Part shown: piece after piece, positions 46,811-54,843 of the stretch
Position numbering within the stretch: the first letter of the stretch is position 1
Layout: the number at the start of each line of letters is the position of its first letter
DNA from: DASRJG01 sp032124015
GTDB lineage: Bacteria > Acidobacteriota > Polarisedimenticolia > Polarisedimenticolales > DASRJG01
DNA: 64,000 nt
Assembly (NCBI GenBank): GCA_032124015.1
Contig: JAQBEH010000022.1
Span: 1 to 64,000, forward strand
Direction: 5' to 3'
Translations under genes and position numbers: made by a program
The notes under the pieces: model-generated
Database searches by the model: none
The model's input: only the letters and a program-made list of their open reading frames with translations
Told to the model about the DNA's origin: nothing

Positions 46811-46816
46811 ATTCTA
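46811..46816 (-). promoter_or_regulatory. Probable -10 box of the glutamate dehydrogenase gene
   Basis: TAGAAT on the minus strand, 28 bases before the TTG start and upstream of GGAGGG. No clear -35. Confidence 0.4.
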
Positions 46817-46818
46817 GC

Positions 46819-47289
46819 CTAGATCCAGCGCCGGACGCGCGCCTTGTAGCCGCGATAAACGTCGCCGAACTTGGCGTCGAGGTAGCGCTCCTCGCGGAGG
46901 ACGACGCCGAACTGCAACACGAGGGTCAGGGGCAGGAGGAAGACCAGAAACGAAGGATCCGCGAGTGCCAAGCCGATCGCCGTGAACAGCACGATCAACG
47001 CCAGGTAGAGGGGGTTACGGGTGAAAGCGAACGGACCGCCGGAGACGATCGCCAGCGCGGGCAGACTCGGGTCGACGTTGGTCCCGGCGGCCTTCATGGT
47101 GCGCCGGCCCCAGATCGCGAGCGCGATCGCGCCCACCGCCAGCACGCCGCCCAGCCCGCGAAGCCACGGCGACGGCGCCAGACGGTAGGGGCAGGTGAGG
47201 TGCGCGAGCACGCCCAAAGCGACGCAGAGCAAGAAGAGCAACGGCGGGAAGATGACGACGCCGGGACTATCGCTCGATGTGTCGCTCAT
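46819..47289 (-). CDS. Isoprenylcysteine carboxyl methyltransferase-like (PEMT/ICMT family) membrane protein
   Basis: 156 residues with about four helices. The C-terminal SAM-binding signature is clear: GPFAFTRNPLYLALIVLFTA, then LREERYLDAKFGDVYRGYKA with the conserved E-E/F-Y pattern of methyltransferase family proteins. Acceptor unknown; bacterial members often methylate lipids or small molecules. ATG at 47289 after GGAGAAA. The downstream glutamate dehydrogenase start follows 35 bases later. Confidence 0.88.
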   Translation of the reverse strand: MSDTSSDSPGVVIFPPLLFLLCVALGVLAHLTCPYRLAPSPWLRGLGGVLAVGAIALAIWGRRTMKAAGTNVDPSLPALAIVSGGPFAFTRNPLYLALIVLFTAIGLALADPSFLVFLLPLTLVLQFGVVLREERYLDAKFGDVYRGYKARVRRWI

Positions 47290-47342
47290 GACGATTTCTC
47301 CGCGAGAGAGGTTGCGATTCTCACGGGCGGCATGCCTGAAGT

Positions 47343-47930
47343 CTACGACCGACGCGGCCGTTCGAGCGTCACCGTGAAGAGGTCCAACTCGCCGCCGCAG
47401 GACACGTCGAAGTGGACGGCCGCGGCGCACCCGCGCCGGGCGATCTCCTGGGCTCCGAGCTTCTCGTCGTAGATCGTGTGCAGGGCGCCCAGCGCGTACG
47501 GCCCGCCGGATCCGATCGCGTCGAACCGCGTGAAGCGGGTGACCGACATCTGGCCCGTGACGTGGAAGATCCCGGCCGTGTTGACGATCAGAAACGACGC
47601 GTCGAGGTCGGCGAACGGGGACTTGTCGTCGTCCATCGGCTGATCGTTGACGAACGAGTAGTCCTTCCGCATCCGCTTCCAGAACCGGTTGAAGAACACG
47701 AAGATCTCCCGTTCGTTCCGCAGCCGCGGGGCCGGCCCTTTGGCGAGGAAATCCACCAGGATGTTCTCGTAGAGCCCCCACCCGGTCTGCGCGACGTACG
47801 ACGCGCCGACCTTCATGATCTTCGACGAGTTGTGGTCGCCGCGCAGCACGCGGCGGTCGCCGAAGTTTTCTTGCGTGTCGGCGGCGATCGCGATGGTTCT
47901 ACCCTTCTGAACGGCAACGGCGACGGACAT
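47343..47930 (-). CDS. Proteasome/HslV-like Ntn hydrolase with a Ser nucleophile
   Basis: 195 residues of the proteasome-subunit fold. After Met removal the N-terminal residue is Ser (SVAVAVQKGRTIAIAADTQE), with Asp17 in the standard place and a Lys at 36 (NSSKIMKV), the Ser/Asp/Lys set in place of Thr1/Asp17/Lys33. The GSGGPYALGALHTIYDEK block matches HslV. HslV proteins normally have Thr1. A bacterial proteasome-like family other than HslV or Anbu is possible. No ATPase is adjacent; the nearest ClpX/HslU-like AAA+ is at 22912. ATG at 47930 with GAGG upstream. Confidence 0.82.
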   Translation of the reverse strand: MSVAVAVQKGRTIAIAADTQENFGDRRVLRGDHNSSKIMKVGASYVAQTGWGLYENILVDFLAKGPAPRLRNEREIFVFFNRFWKRMRKDYSFVNDQPMDDDKSPFADLDASFLIVNTAGIFHVTGQMSVTRFTRFDAIGSGGPYALGALHTIYDEKLGAQEIARRGCAAAVHFDVSCGGELDLFTVTLERPRRS

Positions 47931-47979
47931 CGTGGACCTCGTGGTTTTGGGGACGACGCGGGGAGTCTACTCCGCCCTC

Positions 47980-48501
47980 TCAGTGTCTTTCGTAGGTTCC
48001 GATCAATTCGGCCGTCGCGAGCACGTGCCCTTCCATCGCGGCCAGGAGCTTCGCGCGCGTGGGTTTGTCGAGATCGCCGAGCACGGTGTCGAGCGCGTAG
48101 AGCGTGTGAACGTAGCGATGCCGGCCGATCGGCGGGCACGGGCCCCCGTAGCCGGTGCGCCCCCAGTCGTTCGACCCTGCGAGCGTGCCGGGCAACAGTC
48201 CCTTCGCCGGGACCGCCTCACGGAGGCCCGTAGCGTCTGCGGGTAGGTCGTAGACGATCCAGTGCACCCAGGTCGTTTTCGGGGCTTTCGGATCGGGCGC
48301 ATCGGGATCGGTGACGACGAGCGCGAGGCTCTTGGTCCCGGCGGGGACGTTGGCCCAGGCGAGGGGCGGAGAAACGTTCGATCCGTCGCAGGTGAATCGG
48401 GAGGGGATCGCCGCCTCGTGCGCGAACGCGGTCGACGTGAGTTTCATCGTCATGGCAGCTTCCGGGGCGAGAAGTAAGAGGACGAGGGCGAGCGGGTGCA
48501 T
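47980..48501 (-). CDS. YbhB/YbcL-type phosphatidylethanolamine-binding (PEBP) protein, exported
   Basis: 173 residues with a short signal peptide (HPLALVLLLLAPEAA) and a PEBP fold: SRFTCDGSNVSPPLAWANVP, LALVVTDPDAPDP, HWIVYDLPADATGL and the GYGGPCPPIGRHRYVHTLYA block. Bacterial members (YbhB/YbcL) are periplasmic or cytoplasmic with little known function. ATG at 48501; TAGGAT lies six bases upstream on the minus strand with no ribosome site, so it appears leaderless. Confidence 0.9.
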   Translation of the reverse strand: MHPLALVLLLLAPEAAMTMKLTSTAFAHEAAIPSRFTCDGSNVSPPLAWANVPAGTKSLALVVTDPDAPDPKAPKTTWVHWIVYDLPADATGLREAVPAKGLLPGTLAGSNDWGRTGYGGPCPPIGRHRYVHTLYALDTVLGDLDKPTRAKLLAAMEGHVLATAELIGTYERH

Positions 48502-48513
48502 GGGATGATCCTA
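48502..48513 (-). promoter_or_regulatory. -10 box of a leaderless promoter for the PEBP gene
   Basis: Minus strand: TAGGAT (48508-48513), CATCCC, then ATG at 48501. Confidence 0.5.
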
Positions 48514-48531
48514 GCGCCTCCGCCCCAAGCC

Positions 48532-48537
48532 TATAAT
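48532..48537 (+). promoter_or_regulatory. -10 box of the transketolase promoter
   Basis: Perfect TATAAT, 36 bases before the transketolase ATG and separate from its TGGAGG ribosome site. No good -35 at 17 bases. It overlaps the divergent PEBP promoter region by a few tens of bases. Confidence 0.65.
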
Positions 48538-48573
48538 GATCGGCCCTTCCGCAGCCGCCCTGGAGGTTCCCCT

Positions 48574-50586
48574 ATGTCGCCCGCACCCGACGCGAAGCTC
48601 GCTAAGTCCGCCGCCAACACCCTTCGGTTTCTCTCGGTCGACGCGGTCGAAAAGGCGAAATCGGGGCATCCCGGTCTCCCCATGGGCGCGGCCGACGTCG
48701 CCTTCGTCCTCTGGGGCCGCTTCCTACGCTACGACCCGACGGCGCCCGACTGGGCCGATCGTGATCGGTTCGTGCTGTCGGCGGGGCATGGCTGCATGCT
48801 GCTGTATTCGCTCCTCCACCTGGCGGGGTTCGACCTCCCGATGGCCGAGTTGCAGGCGTTCCGGCAGTGGGGGAGCAAGACGCCGGGCCATCCGGAGTTC
48901 GGCCACACCGTGGGCGTCGAGGCGACGACCGGGCCGCTGGGCCAGGGGATCGCAAACGCCGTCGGCATGGCGCTCGCGGGCAAGATGGTCGCCACGCGGT
49001 TCAACGACGCCGAGTTCCAGCCGGTCGCCCACCGCGTCTTCGCGCTGGCCAGCGATGGCGACATGATGGAAGGAATCTCGGGCGAAGCCTGCTCGCTCGC
49101 GGGGCACTTGGGGTTGGGGAATTTGATCGTCCTTTATGACGACAACGGGATCTCGCTCGACGGCAAAACCTCGCTCTCGTTCTCCGAAGACGTGCCGGCG
49201 CGCTATGCGGCGTACGGATGGCAAGTTCAGACGGTGGACGGCCACGACCACGAACAGATCGCCCAGGCGATCGAGGTCGCGATCGCCGATCGCGCGCGGC
49301 CGTCGCTCATCGCGTGCAAGACCCACATCGGCTATGGCGCACCGCACAAGCAAGATACCGCCGAGGCGCACGGGAGTCCGTTGGGACCCGATGAAACCAA
49401 GGCCGCGAAAGAGAGGCTCGGTTGGCCGCTGGAGCCCGCGTTTTACGTCCCCGACGAGGTCCGCGATTTCTTCCGCGCCCGCGCCGCGGAAGGGGCGGCG
49501 CTTCGCACCGGTTGGGAACACCGTTTCGAGCAGTGGGCGCACGAGAATCCCGTGAAGGCCGCGCAGTGGGACGCGATCTGGACGCGATCGGTGCCCGAGG
49601 ATCTCGTGGCCCAACTCCTCGCCGCGGCACCCGTCGTCGCGGGAGCCACCAGAGAGCACGGCCGGACGATCCTCCAGAAGGCGGCGGAACTCGTGCCCGG
49701 CCTCGCCGGGGGCGCCGCCGATCTCGCGTCGTCCACCTTCACCGTCATCAAAGGCGGGGGCGACGTGGGCCCCGGCGCCTTCGACGGCCGCAACATCCAC
49801 TTCGGCGTGAGGGAGCACGCGATGGGGGCGATCGTCAACGGGATCGCCTATCACGGCGCGTTCCGTCCGTTCGGATCGACCTTCCTCGTATTCGCGGACT
49901 ACATGCGCGGTGCGATCCGCGTCGCCGCGTTGTCGAAGCTCCCCGTGGTTTTCGTCTTCACGCACGATTCGATTTTCGTCGGAGAGGACGGACCGACCCA
50001 CGAGCCGATCGAGCAGACCGCTTCGCTCCGCCTCATCCCGAACCTCGAGGTGTGGCGCCCCGCCGACGGCATCGAAACCGCGCTCGCCTGGGGAATGGCG
50101 CTCGAGCGAAAGGATGGACCGTCGGTGATCGTGCTCTCTCGCCAGAAGCTCCCGCCGATCGAGCGCCCCGGCCGCATCGGCGAGCGGGATTTGCGGCGCG
50201 GCGGCTATCTCGTCGCCGGAGACGAATCGCCTCGGGCCGTCGTCGCCGCGACCGGCTCCGAGCTGCATCTCGCCGTCGGCGCGCGCGAGGCGTTGGCCAA
50301 GCGCGGCGTCAAGATCAACGTCGTGTCGATTCCGTGCGTCGAAGTTCTCCATGCGCAAGACCCCTCGTATCGGAGTCAACTGTTCCCCGACGGCGCGCCG
50401 GTCGTCACGATCGAGGCGGGGCGCACCGATATGTGGCGTGCGCTCACCGGTCCTTCGGGCTTGGCACTCGGCATCGATCACTACGGCGCGTCGGCCCCCG
50501 GCGCCGTCAACGCGGAGAAGTTCGGATTCACCGTCGAAGCCGTCACGGCCAAGATCGAGGCGTGGCTTGCGGGAGCGAACGGCTGA
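48574..50586 (+). CDS. tkt: Transketolase
   Basis: 670-residue thiamine-diphosphate enzyme of the pentose phosphate pathway. Motifs: KSGHPGLPMGAADVAFVLWG at about 30-50, GPLGQGIANAVGMA, the ThDP site ASDGDMMEGISGEACSLAGH, and FTHDSIFVGEDGPTHEPIEQ in the pyrimidine domain. Length is normal. ATG at 48574, seven bases after TGGAGG. The next gene starts within or at its end. Confidence 0.96.
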   Translation: MSPAPDAKLAKSAANTLRFLSVDAVEKAKSGHPGLPMGAADVAFVLWGRFLRYDPTAPDWADRDRFVLSAGHGCMLLYSLLHLAGFDLPMAELQAFRQWGSKTPGHPEFGHTVGVEATTGPLGQGIANAVGMALAGKMVATRFNDAEFQPVAHRVFALASDGDMMEGISGEACSLAGHLGLGNLIVLYDDNGISLDGKTSLSFSEDVPARYAAYGWQVQTVDGHDHEQIAQAIEVAIADRARPSLIACKTHIGYGAPHKQDTAEAHGSPLGPDETKAAKERLGWPLEPAFYVPDEVRDFFRARAAEGAALRTGWEHRFEQWAHENPVKAAQWDAIWTRSVPEDLVAQLLAAAPVVAGATREHGRTILQKAAELVPGLAGGAADLASSTFTVIKGGGDVGPGAFDGRNIHFGVREHAMGAIVNGIAYHGAFRPFGSTFLVFADYMRGAIRVAALSKLPVVFVFTHDSIFVGEDGPTHEPIEQTASLRLIPNLEVWRPADGIETALAWGMALERKDGPSVIVLSRQKLPPIERPGRIGERDLRRGGYLVAGDESPRAVVAATGSELHLAVGAREALAKRGVKINVVSIPCVEVLHAQDPSYRSQLFPDGAPVVTIEAGRTDMWRALTGPSGLALGIDHYGASAPGAVNAEKFGFTVEAVTAKIEAWLAGANG

Positions 50587-51515
50587 CCGCGGGCGTCGTT
50601 GTCCTGGTCAACCCGGAAAGCGCGGGCGGGCGCACCCGTCGGCGGTGGCCGAGAATCGCCCACACCCTCGAACACACGATCGGCCCGTTCGAGTACCGCT
50701 TCACCGAACGACCACGGCACGCGAGCGCACTTGCGCGTGAGGTTGTCCTTGGCGGGTCCCGCCTGCTCGTCAGCGTTGGCGGTGACGGCACGCACGGAGA
50801 GATCGTGAACGGGTTGCTCGAAGCCACCGCCGGCGCCCCACCGGCGGCACGCCCCGCATTGGGAATCGTACCCAGCGGCACCGGCAACGACCTCGCGCGG
50901 TCCCTCGGGCTTCCTAGAGGCATCGACGGTGCGATCGCGCGCCTCGCGTCGGGGACCGAGCGAAGTGTTGACGCCGGTCGCGTGAGCTTCGAATCCGACG
51001 ACGGCGGTGCGAGCGCTCGGTACTTCGTCAATGTCGCGGATTTTGGTCTCTCGGGCGAGGTTGTCCGGCGGGTCAACCGTGGAGGCAAGGTCCTACCGGG
51101 GAAGGCGACCTTCTTCGTCGCGACCGTCGCGGCGATGCTGGCGTGGAAGAACCGTCCGATGCGCCTCGTGTTCGACGGTGGAGCGGAAGTATGGGAGGGG
51201 ATCTTCCGCGAGGTGGCGGTCGCGAACGGGCGGACGATGGGCGGCGGCATGGTGATCGCCCCCGACGCGCGGATGGACGACGGTCTGTTCGACGTCGTCG
51301 CCCTCGGGGATTTCGGCTTTGGAGCCACGTTGGCGCTCGCTCCGGCGATCTACCGGGGGAAGCTCACGCGCGATCCGCGCGTCCGCCGCCGCCTCGCGAC
51401 TCGTTTCGAGGCACACGCCGCGGACAGCGTTTCGCTCGCAGCGGACGGGGAGTCGTTGGGGCGACTCCCGGCGACCTTCGAAGTACTCCCGGCGGCGTTG
51501 CGCGTTCTCATGTAA
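50562..51515 (+). CDS. Diacylglycerol/lipid kinase family protein (YegS/DgkB-like)
   Basis: 317-residue (or shorter) lipid kinase. The nucleotide motif SVGGDGTHGEIVNGLLEA and PSGTGNDLARSLGLPRG are diagnostic, with the VNVADFGLSGEVVRRVNRGG block typical of the DAGK catalytic family. The substrate lipid is not set. The start is unclear: GTG 50562 lies inside the transketolase gene, while CTG at 50583 would overlap the stop (CTGA) with GGGAG seven bases before it. Its product ends EVLPAALRVLM. It precedes a MATE/CdsA/PlsC group, which may share a membrane-lipid theme. Confidence 0.88.
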   Translation: MACGSERLTAGVVVLVNPESAGGRTRRRWPRIAHTLEHTIGPFEYRFTERPRHASALAREVVLGGSRLLVSVGGDGTHGEIVNGLLEATAGAPPAARPALGIVPSGTGNDLARSLGLPRGIDGAIARLASGTERSVDAGRVSFESDDGGASARYFVNVADFGLSGEVVRRVNRGGKVLPGKATFFVATVAAMLAWKNRPMRLVFDGGAEVWEGIFREVAVANGRTMGGGMVIAPDARMDDGLFDVVALGDFGFGATLALAPAIYRGKLTRDPRVRRRLATRFEAHAADSVSLAADGESLGRLPATFEVLPAALRVLM

Positions 51516-51538
51516 GCCCGCTGTTACCATGCGCGGCC

Positions 51539-52588
51539 ATGTGGCCGGATCACCTACGCAGTCAAACTCCGGACTCTCTGGCCACTCTCTGGCCCGACCT
51601 TCCGCTCGATCCGTCGATCGCGCGCCGCGTGATCGCGCGTGTCACCGGCGAAGGGCGGGACGATCTCGTTGGGCTCAGGGGCCTGTCCCACGCGCTCGCC
51701 GCGGAAATAGCGAGGCGCGGGAGCACGAAGCGCCTCGATTGCGTCGACCGGCGCGAGAGCGCGCTCGACGGTTTCGTCAAATACTTGTTCCGAGCCGCAG
51801 ACGGCGCGTTCATCGAGTCCGTACGCATCCCGCTTCACCGGCCCCGGTTTTCCGTGTGCGTCTCCTCGCAGGCCGGTTGCGGCCTCGGCTGCGCTTTCTG
51901 CGAGACAGGACGCCTGGGCTTCGTGCGAAACCTCGAGCCGTGGGAGATCGTCGAGCAGGTCCTGGCCGTCAAGCGCGACGCCCCTCCCGAACGCCCCATC
52001 ACCGGCGTCGTCTTCCAGGGCCAGGGCGAGCCGCTTCAAAACTACGACGCGGTGATCCGTGCGGCCACGATCCTGCGCGACCCCTCGGGTCTCAAGATCC
52101 GCGGCGAGGCGATCACGATTTCGACGGTTGGGCTCCTCCCCGCGATCGAGCGGTACACCGACGAGGGGCACGTCTTCCGCCTGATCCTTTCCCTCACCTC
52201 CGCCATCGACGCCAAGCGCGCGACGCTCGTTCCTTTAGCCGAGAAATACTCCGTCGCCAAATTGGCGGCCGCGATGCGGAGGCACGCTCTTCGGCACGGC
52301 GGCCCTGTGCACCTGGGCTGGGTCTTGATGTCCGGCGTCAACAGCGGAGAGGATGAAGCCGAGGCGATCGCCCGGGAGTTTTCGGGCGGGCCGGTGCGCG
52401 TTCATCTCATCGACGTGAACGACCCGTCGGGACGCTACCGTCCTCCCGATGACGCCGAACGGGGCAGGTTCCTCGACGCCTTGAGAGCGCGCGGCATCGC
52501 GTTCGTCAGGCGCTACTCGGGTGGTCCCGATATTCACGCGGCGTGTGGGATGTTGGCGGGGACGGCGCGCGGCGGAAGGCCCGTGTGA
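51539..52588 (+). CDS. rlmN: RlmN/Cfr-family radical SAM rRNA methyltransferase
   Basis: 349-residue radical SAM enzyme that methylates C2 of adenosine in 23S rRNA and tRNA. Radical SAM motif SSQAGCGLGCAFCETGR near residue 115, GQGEPLQNYDAVIRA, and the second catalytic Cys near the end in GPDIHAACGMLAG. The sequence is shorter than many RlmN proteins at the N-terminus (RlmN accessory domain is reduced) and MWPDHLRSQTPDSLA is unusual, so it may be a divergent paralogue with another RNA target. ATG at 51539. Overlaps the MATE gene (GTGA). Confidence 0.88.
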   Translation: MWPDHLRSQTPDSLATLWPDLPLDPSIARRVIARVTGEGRDDLVGLRGLSHALAAEIARRGSTKRLDCVDRRESALDGFVKYLFRAADGAFIESVRIPLHRPRFSVCVSSQAGCGLGCAFCETGRLGFVRNLEPWEIVEQVLAVKRDAPPERPITGVVFQGQGEPLQNYDAVIRAATILRDPSGLKIRGEAITISTVGLLPAIERYTDEGHVFRLILSLTSAIDAKRATLVPLAEKYSVAKLAAAMRRHALRHGGPVHLGWVLMSGVNSGEDEAEAIAREFSGGPVRVHLIDVNDPSGRYRPPDDAERGRFLDALRARGIAFVRRYSGGPDIHAACGMLAGTARGGRPV

Positions 52589-53955
52589 CCGCGGACGCGC
52601 CGAAGCGGCCGACCCTCCTCATGATGACCGTACCCTTGGTCATCTCGTTCTGGATGCGGTCGCTGTTTTCCTTCGTCGACACCTACTACGCCTCGTTCCT
52701 CTCGGACGCCGCGGTCGCCGCGATCGGTCTTTCGTTTCCCTTCGAATTCGTGATGATCGCCGTGTGGGTCGGAATGTCGACCGGCCTCACGTCGAACTTC
52801 GCGCGCGCGATGGGGGCCGGGGAGGAGACGAAACTCCGGCAGTACCTGAAGGCGACCCGGACGCTGGTGCTGCTGTGCATCCCGGTCTTCCTGCTGCTTG
52901 GCGCCGGGTGCTGGGTGTTCGCGGGCATGCTGGCGCCCGACCGCGAGGTCGCGCGGCAATTTGCGGTTTACGGATCGGTGCTCGTCGGCGGTTCGGCGCT
53001 GACCCTCTTCTGGTCGGTGCTCCCCGATTCGATCGTCAAGGCGCATGGCGACACGAAAGCCACGATGTGGGCGGGGATCTGGTCCAACGTCATCAACGTC
53101 ATTCTCAACACGATCTTCACGTTCGTCTTCCATTGGGGTGTTTTCGGAATCGCGTTTTCGACGGTGATCGGGCGATTCGGGGGGTTGGCCTACGCGCTGA
53201 AAAAGGCGGCCGGGCACGAGGCCGCGCGCGAGGCCAAGGGCCTCCCGTCGGTCCCCGGCCGCGACCCTCGCCCCTACCGTGCCCTCTTCGTGCTCGCGGT
53301 CCCCTCGGCGCTTTCCTACGTGCTCATGGCTTCTGAAACGGGCGTCGTCAACTGGCTGCTCAAGGGTCTCGAGCACGGCAGAGAAGCGCTCGCCGCATAT
53401 GCGATCTACTACCGTGTCTTCAGTTTCGTCGTCATGCCCGCCATCGCCGCTTCGGTGGCGATGCTCCCGTTCGCGGCCCGGCGGATCGGCGAACAGGACG
53501 TAGGCGCTGTCCGCCGCGGCTTGAAGCAGGCCCACCTCGCAGGCTGTGTCTACGCTGCGCTGGTGGCGCCCGTCTTGTATTTCCTGGCGCCCCCGCTCGC
53601 TAGGCACCTGTCCAGCTCCTCGGTCACGATTGCCTACCTTGTTCCGGCGCTTCGTGTCGTCCCGCTCGCCGCCCTTCTCGCTATCCCGTTCTTCCTGTGC
53701 CGGCCGGTCTTCGAGGGGATGGGGCGTGGGCGGCCCGGTCTCACGATGTCGATGCTGCGCTACGTGGCGCTGGCCGTGCCGGCGGCTCTGACCGGGCTCT
53801 GGCTGGCACCGAAGCTCCGCGTTTCGCCCGTCCTCGGGCTGGTGGGCGGCTTGATGGCGGCGTCCGCGATCAGTTCCCTGGTTTTCCTCTTCTGGACTCG
53901 GAAGGCCTTGATCGAGGCCGCAAAAGGCTCGCAGAATCGTGGCGCCGCCGCATAA
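52585..53955 (+). CDS. MATE family efflux transporter
   Basis: 456 residues, about 12 helices in two halves. Typical starts of each half: RPTLLMMTVPLVISFWMRSL and YRALFVLAVPSALSYVLMAS, with GAGEETKLRQYLKATRT and the VKAHGDTKATMWAGIWSNVI loop of MATE proteins. Drives drug or metabolite export with Na+ or H+. GTG at 52585 overlaps the RlmN stop with GGAAGG upstream. It precedes a CdsA-like gene by 18 bases. Confidence 0.9.
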   Translation: MTADAPKRPTLLMMTVPLVISFWMRSLFSFVDTYYASFLSDAAVAAIGLSFPFEFVMIAVWVGMSTGLTSNFARAMGAGEETKLRQYLKATRTLVLLCIPVFLLLGAGCWVFAGMLAPDREVARQFAVYGSVLVGGSALTLFWSVLPDSIVKAHGDTKATMWAGIWSNVINVILNTIFTFVFHWGVFGIAFSTVIGRFGGLAYALKKAAGHEAAREAKGLPSVPGRDPRPYRALFVLAVPSALSYVLMASETGVVNWLLKGLEHGREALAAYAIYYRVFSFVVMPAIAASVAMLPFAARRIGEQDVGAVRRGLKQAHLAGCVYAALVAPVLYFLAPPLARHLSSSSVTIAYLVPALRVVPLAALLAIPFFLCRPVFEGMGRGRPGLTMSMLRYVALAVPAALTGLWLAPKLRVSPVLGLVGGLMAASAISSLVFLFWTRKALIEAAKGSQNRGAAA

Positions 53956-53973
53956 TACGCGGCCGGAGGGGGC

Positions 53974-54843
53974 ATGCCCGCGATTCCAAAGCTCGTATGG
54001 ATCTTTGCCGCCACGCTGGCGATCGTGGCGCCGTTCGCCATCCTCGCGGGGCGTCGAGGCGGTCGCTACCGGGCGTTTCCGCGGTGGATCGCGGCCTGGT
54101 CCCAGTTCGCGATACTGATCGTCGCTCTCTCCCGCCTGAATTCGGCGATTTCGTTCACGCTCTTGGGCCTCGTGATGTTCGTCGCGCTCAAGCAGTACTT
54201 CACCCTGACGCCCCTGAGGCCCCAAGACCGCTGGGCCGTTCTCGTCGCCTACATCTCGATCCCGTTGGCGCTCTGGCCGACGTGGGCCGACTCGTTCAGC
54301 CTACTGAGCGTGGCCACCGTCATCGGGCTGTTCCTCTTGATCCCCGTCCTGCTCTCGATCGTTCCGCGGCAGCCCGGTTTGCTCGACGCTTTGGGGCGCG
54401 TGCTGCTCGGCGTTTTGGTGTTCGTGTTCTGCGCCGCCCACTTCGGCCTGATGACGCGCCTCCCCCTAGGGAGCCTCGAGCTGTTCGGGATCACGGCGCT
54501 GCTGGCCGACCTCCCGCAGCGGCTCACCGGGCGGATCCGTCCCGGCGGCGAGCGCGTGCGACCGTTGATCGGCGTATTGGCGAGCGTCGTCATTGCGGCG
54601 GCGGTTGGCGCGATGCTCGCGCCGTTGGCTTCTTCGACCGAGTCGCTTCACGGCGCGGTGGCCGGGGGCGTTATCGCCCTCGCGATGGCGGGCGGCTCGC
54701 TCGTTTCGGATGCCGTGGCCCAGGATCTTCTGCGGACCCAGTCCGACGCGGTGCTGGGGCGCGCCGCGTTCCTCGACCGCACGCTGCCGGTGATCTATGC
54801 GGCGCCGTTTTTCTATCACTACCTAAGAGCCGTCGCCTCGTGA
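53974..54843 (+). CDS. CdsA-like (YnbB/COG4589-type) phosphatidate cytidylyltransferase family protein
   Basis: 289 residues, about eight helices. The C-terminal part GGSLVSDAVAQDLLRTQSDA then AAFLDRTLPVIYAAPFFYHY matches the position of the CDP-diglyceride synthase signature, but the usual KDxxxxxPGHGG text is lost: only LDR and the following AAP..Y remain. So enzyme activity is doubtful. ATG at 53974 with GGAGGGGGC. Its stop overlaps the PlsC fusion start (GTGA), which suggests phospholipid synthesis or remodelling. Confidence 0.8.
   Translation: MPAIPKLVWIFAATLAIVAPFAILAGRRGGRYRAFPRWIAAWSQFAILIVALSRLNSAISFTLLGLVMFVALKQYFTLTPLRPQDRWAVLVAYISIPLALWPTWADSFSLLSVATVIGLFLLIPVLLSIVPRQPGLLDALGRVLLGVLVFVFCAAHFGLMTRLPLGSLELFGITALLADLPQRLTGRIRPGGERVRPLIGVLASVVIAAAVGAMLAPLASSTESLHGAVAGGVIALAMAGGSLVSDAVAQDLLRTQSDAVLGRAAFLDRTLPVIYAAPFFYHYLRAVAS

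Noticed and set aside
48724..50481. 585-codon minus-strand ORF opposite transketolase
   Set aside because: Shadow of the conserved transketolase; no domains.
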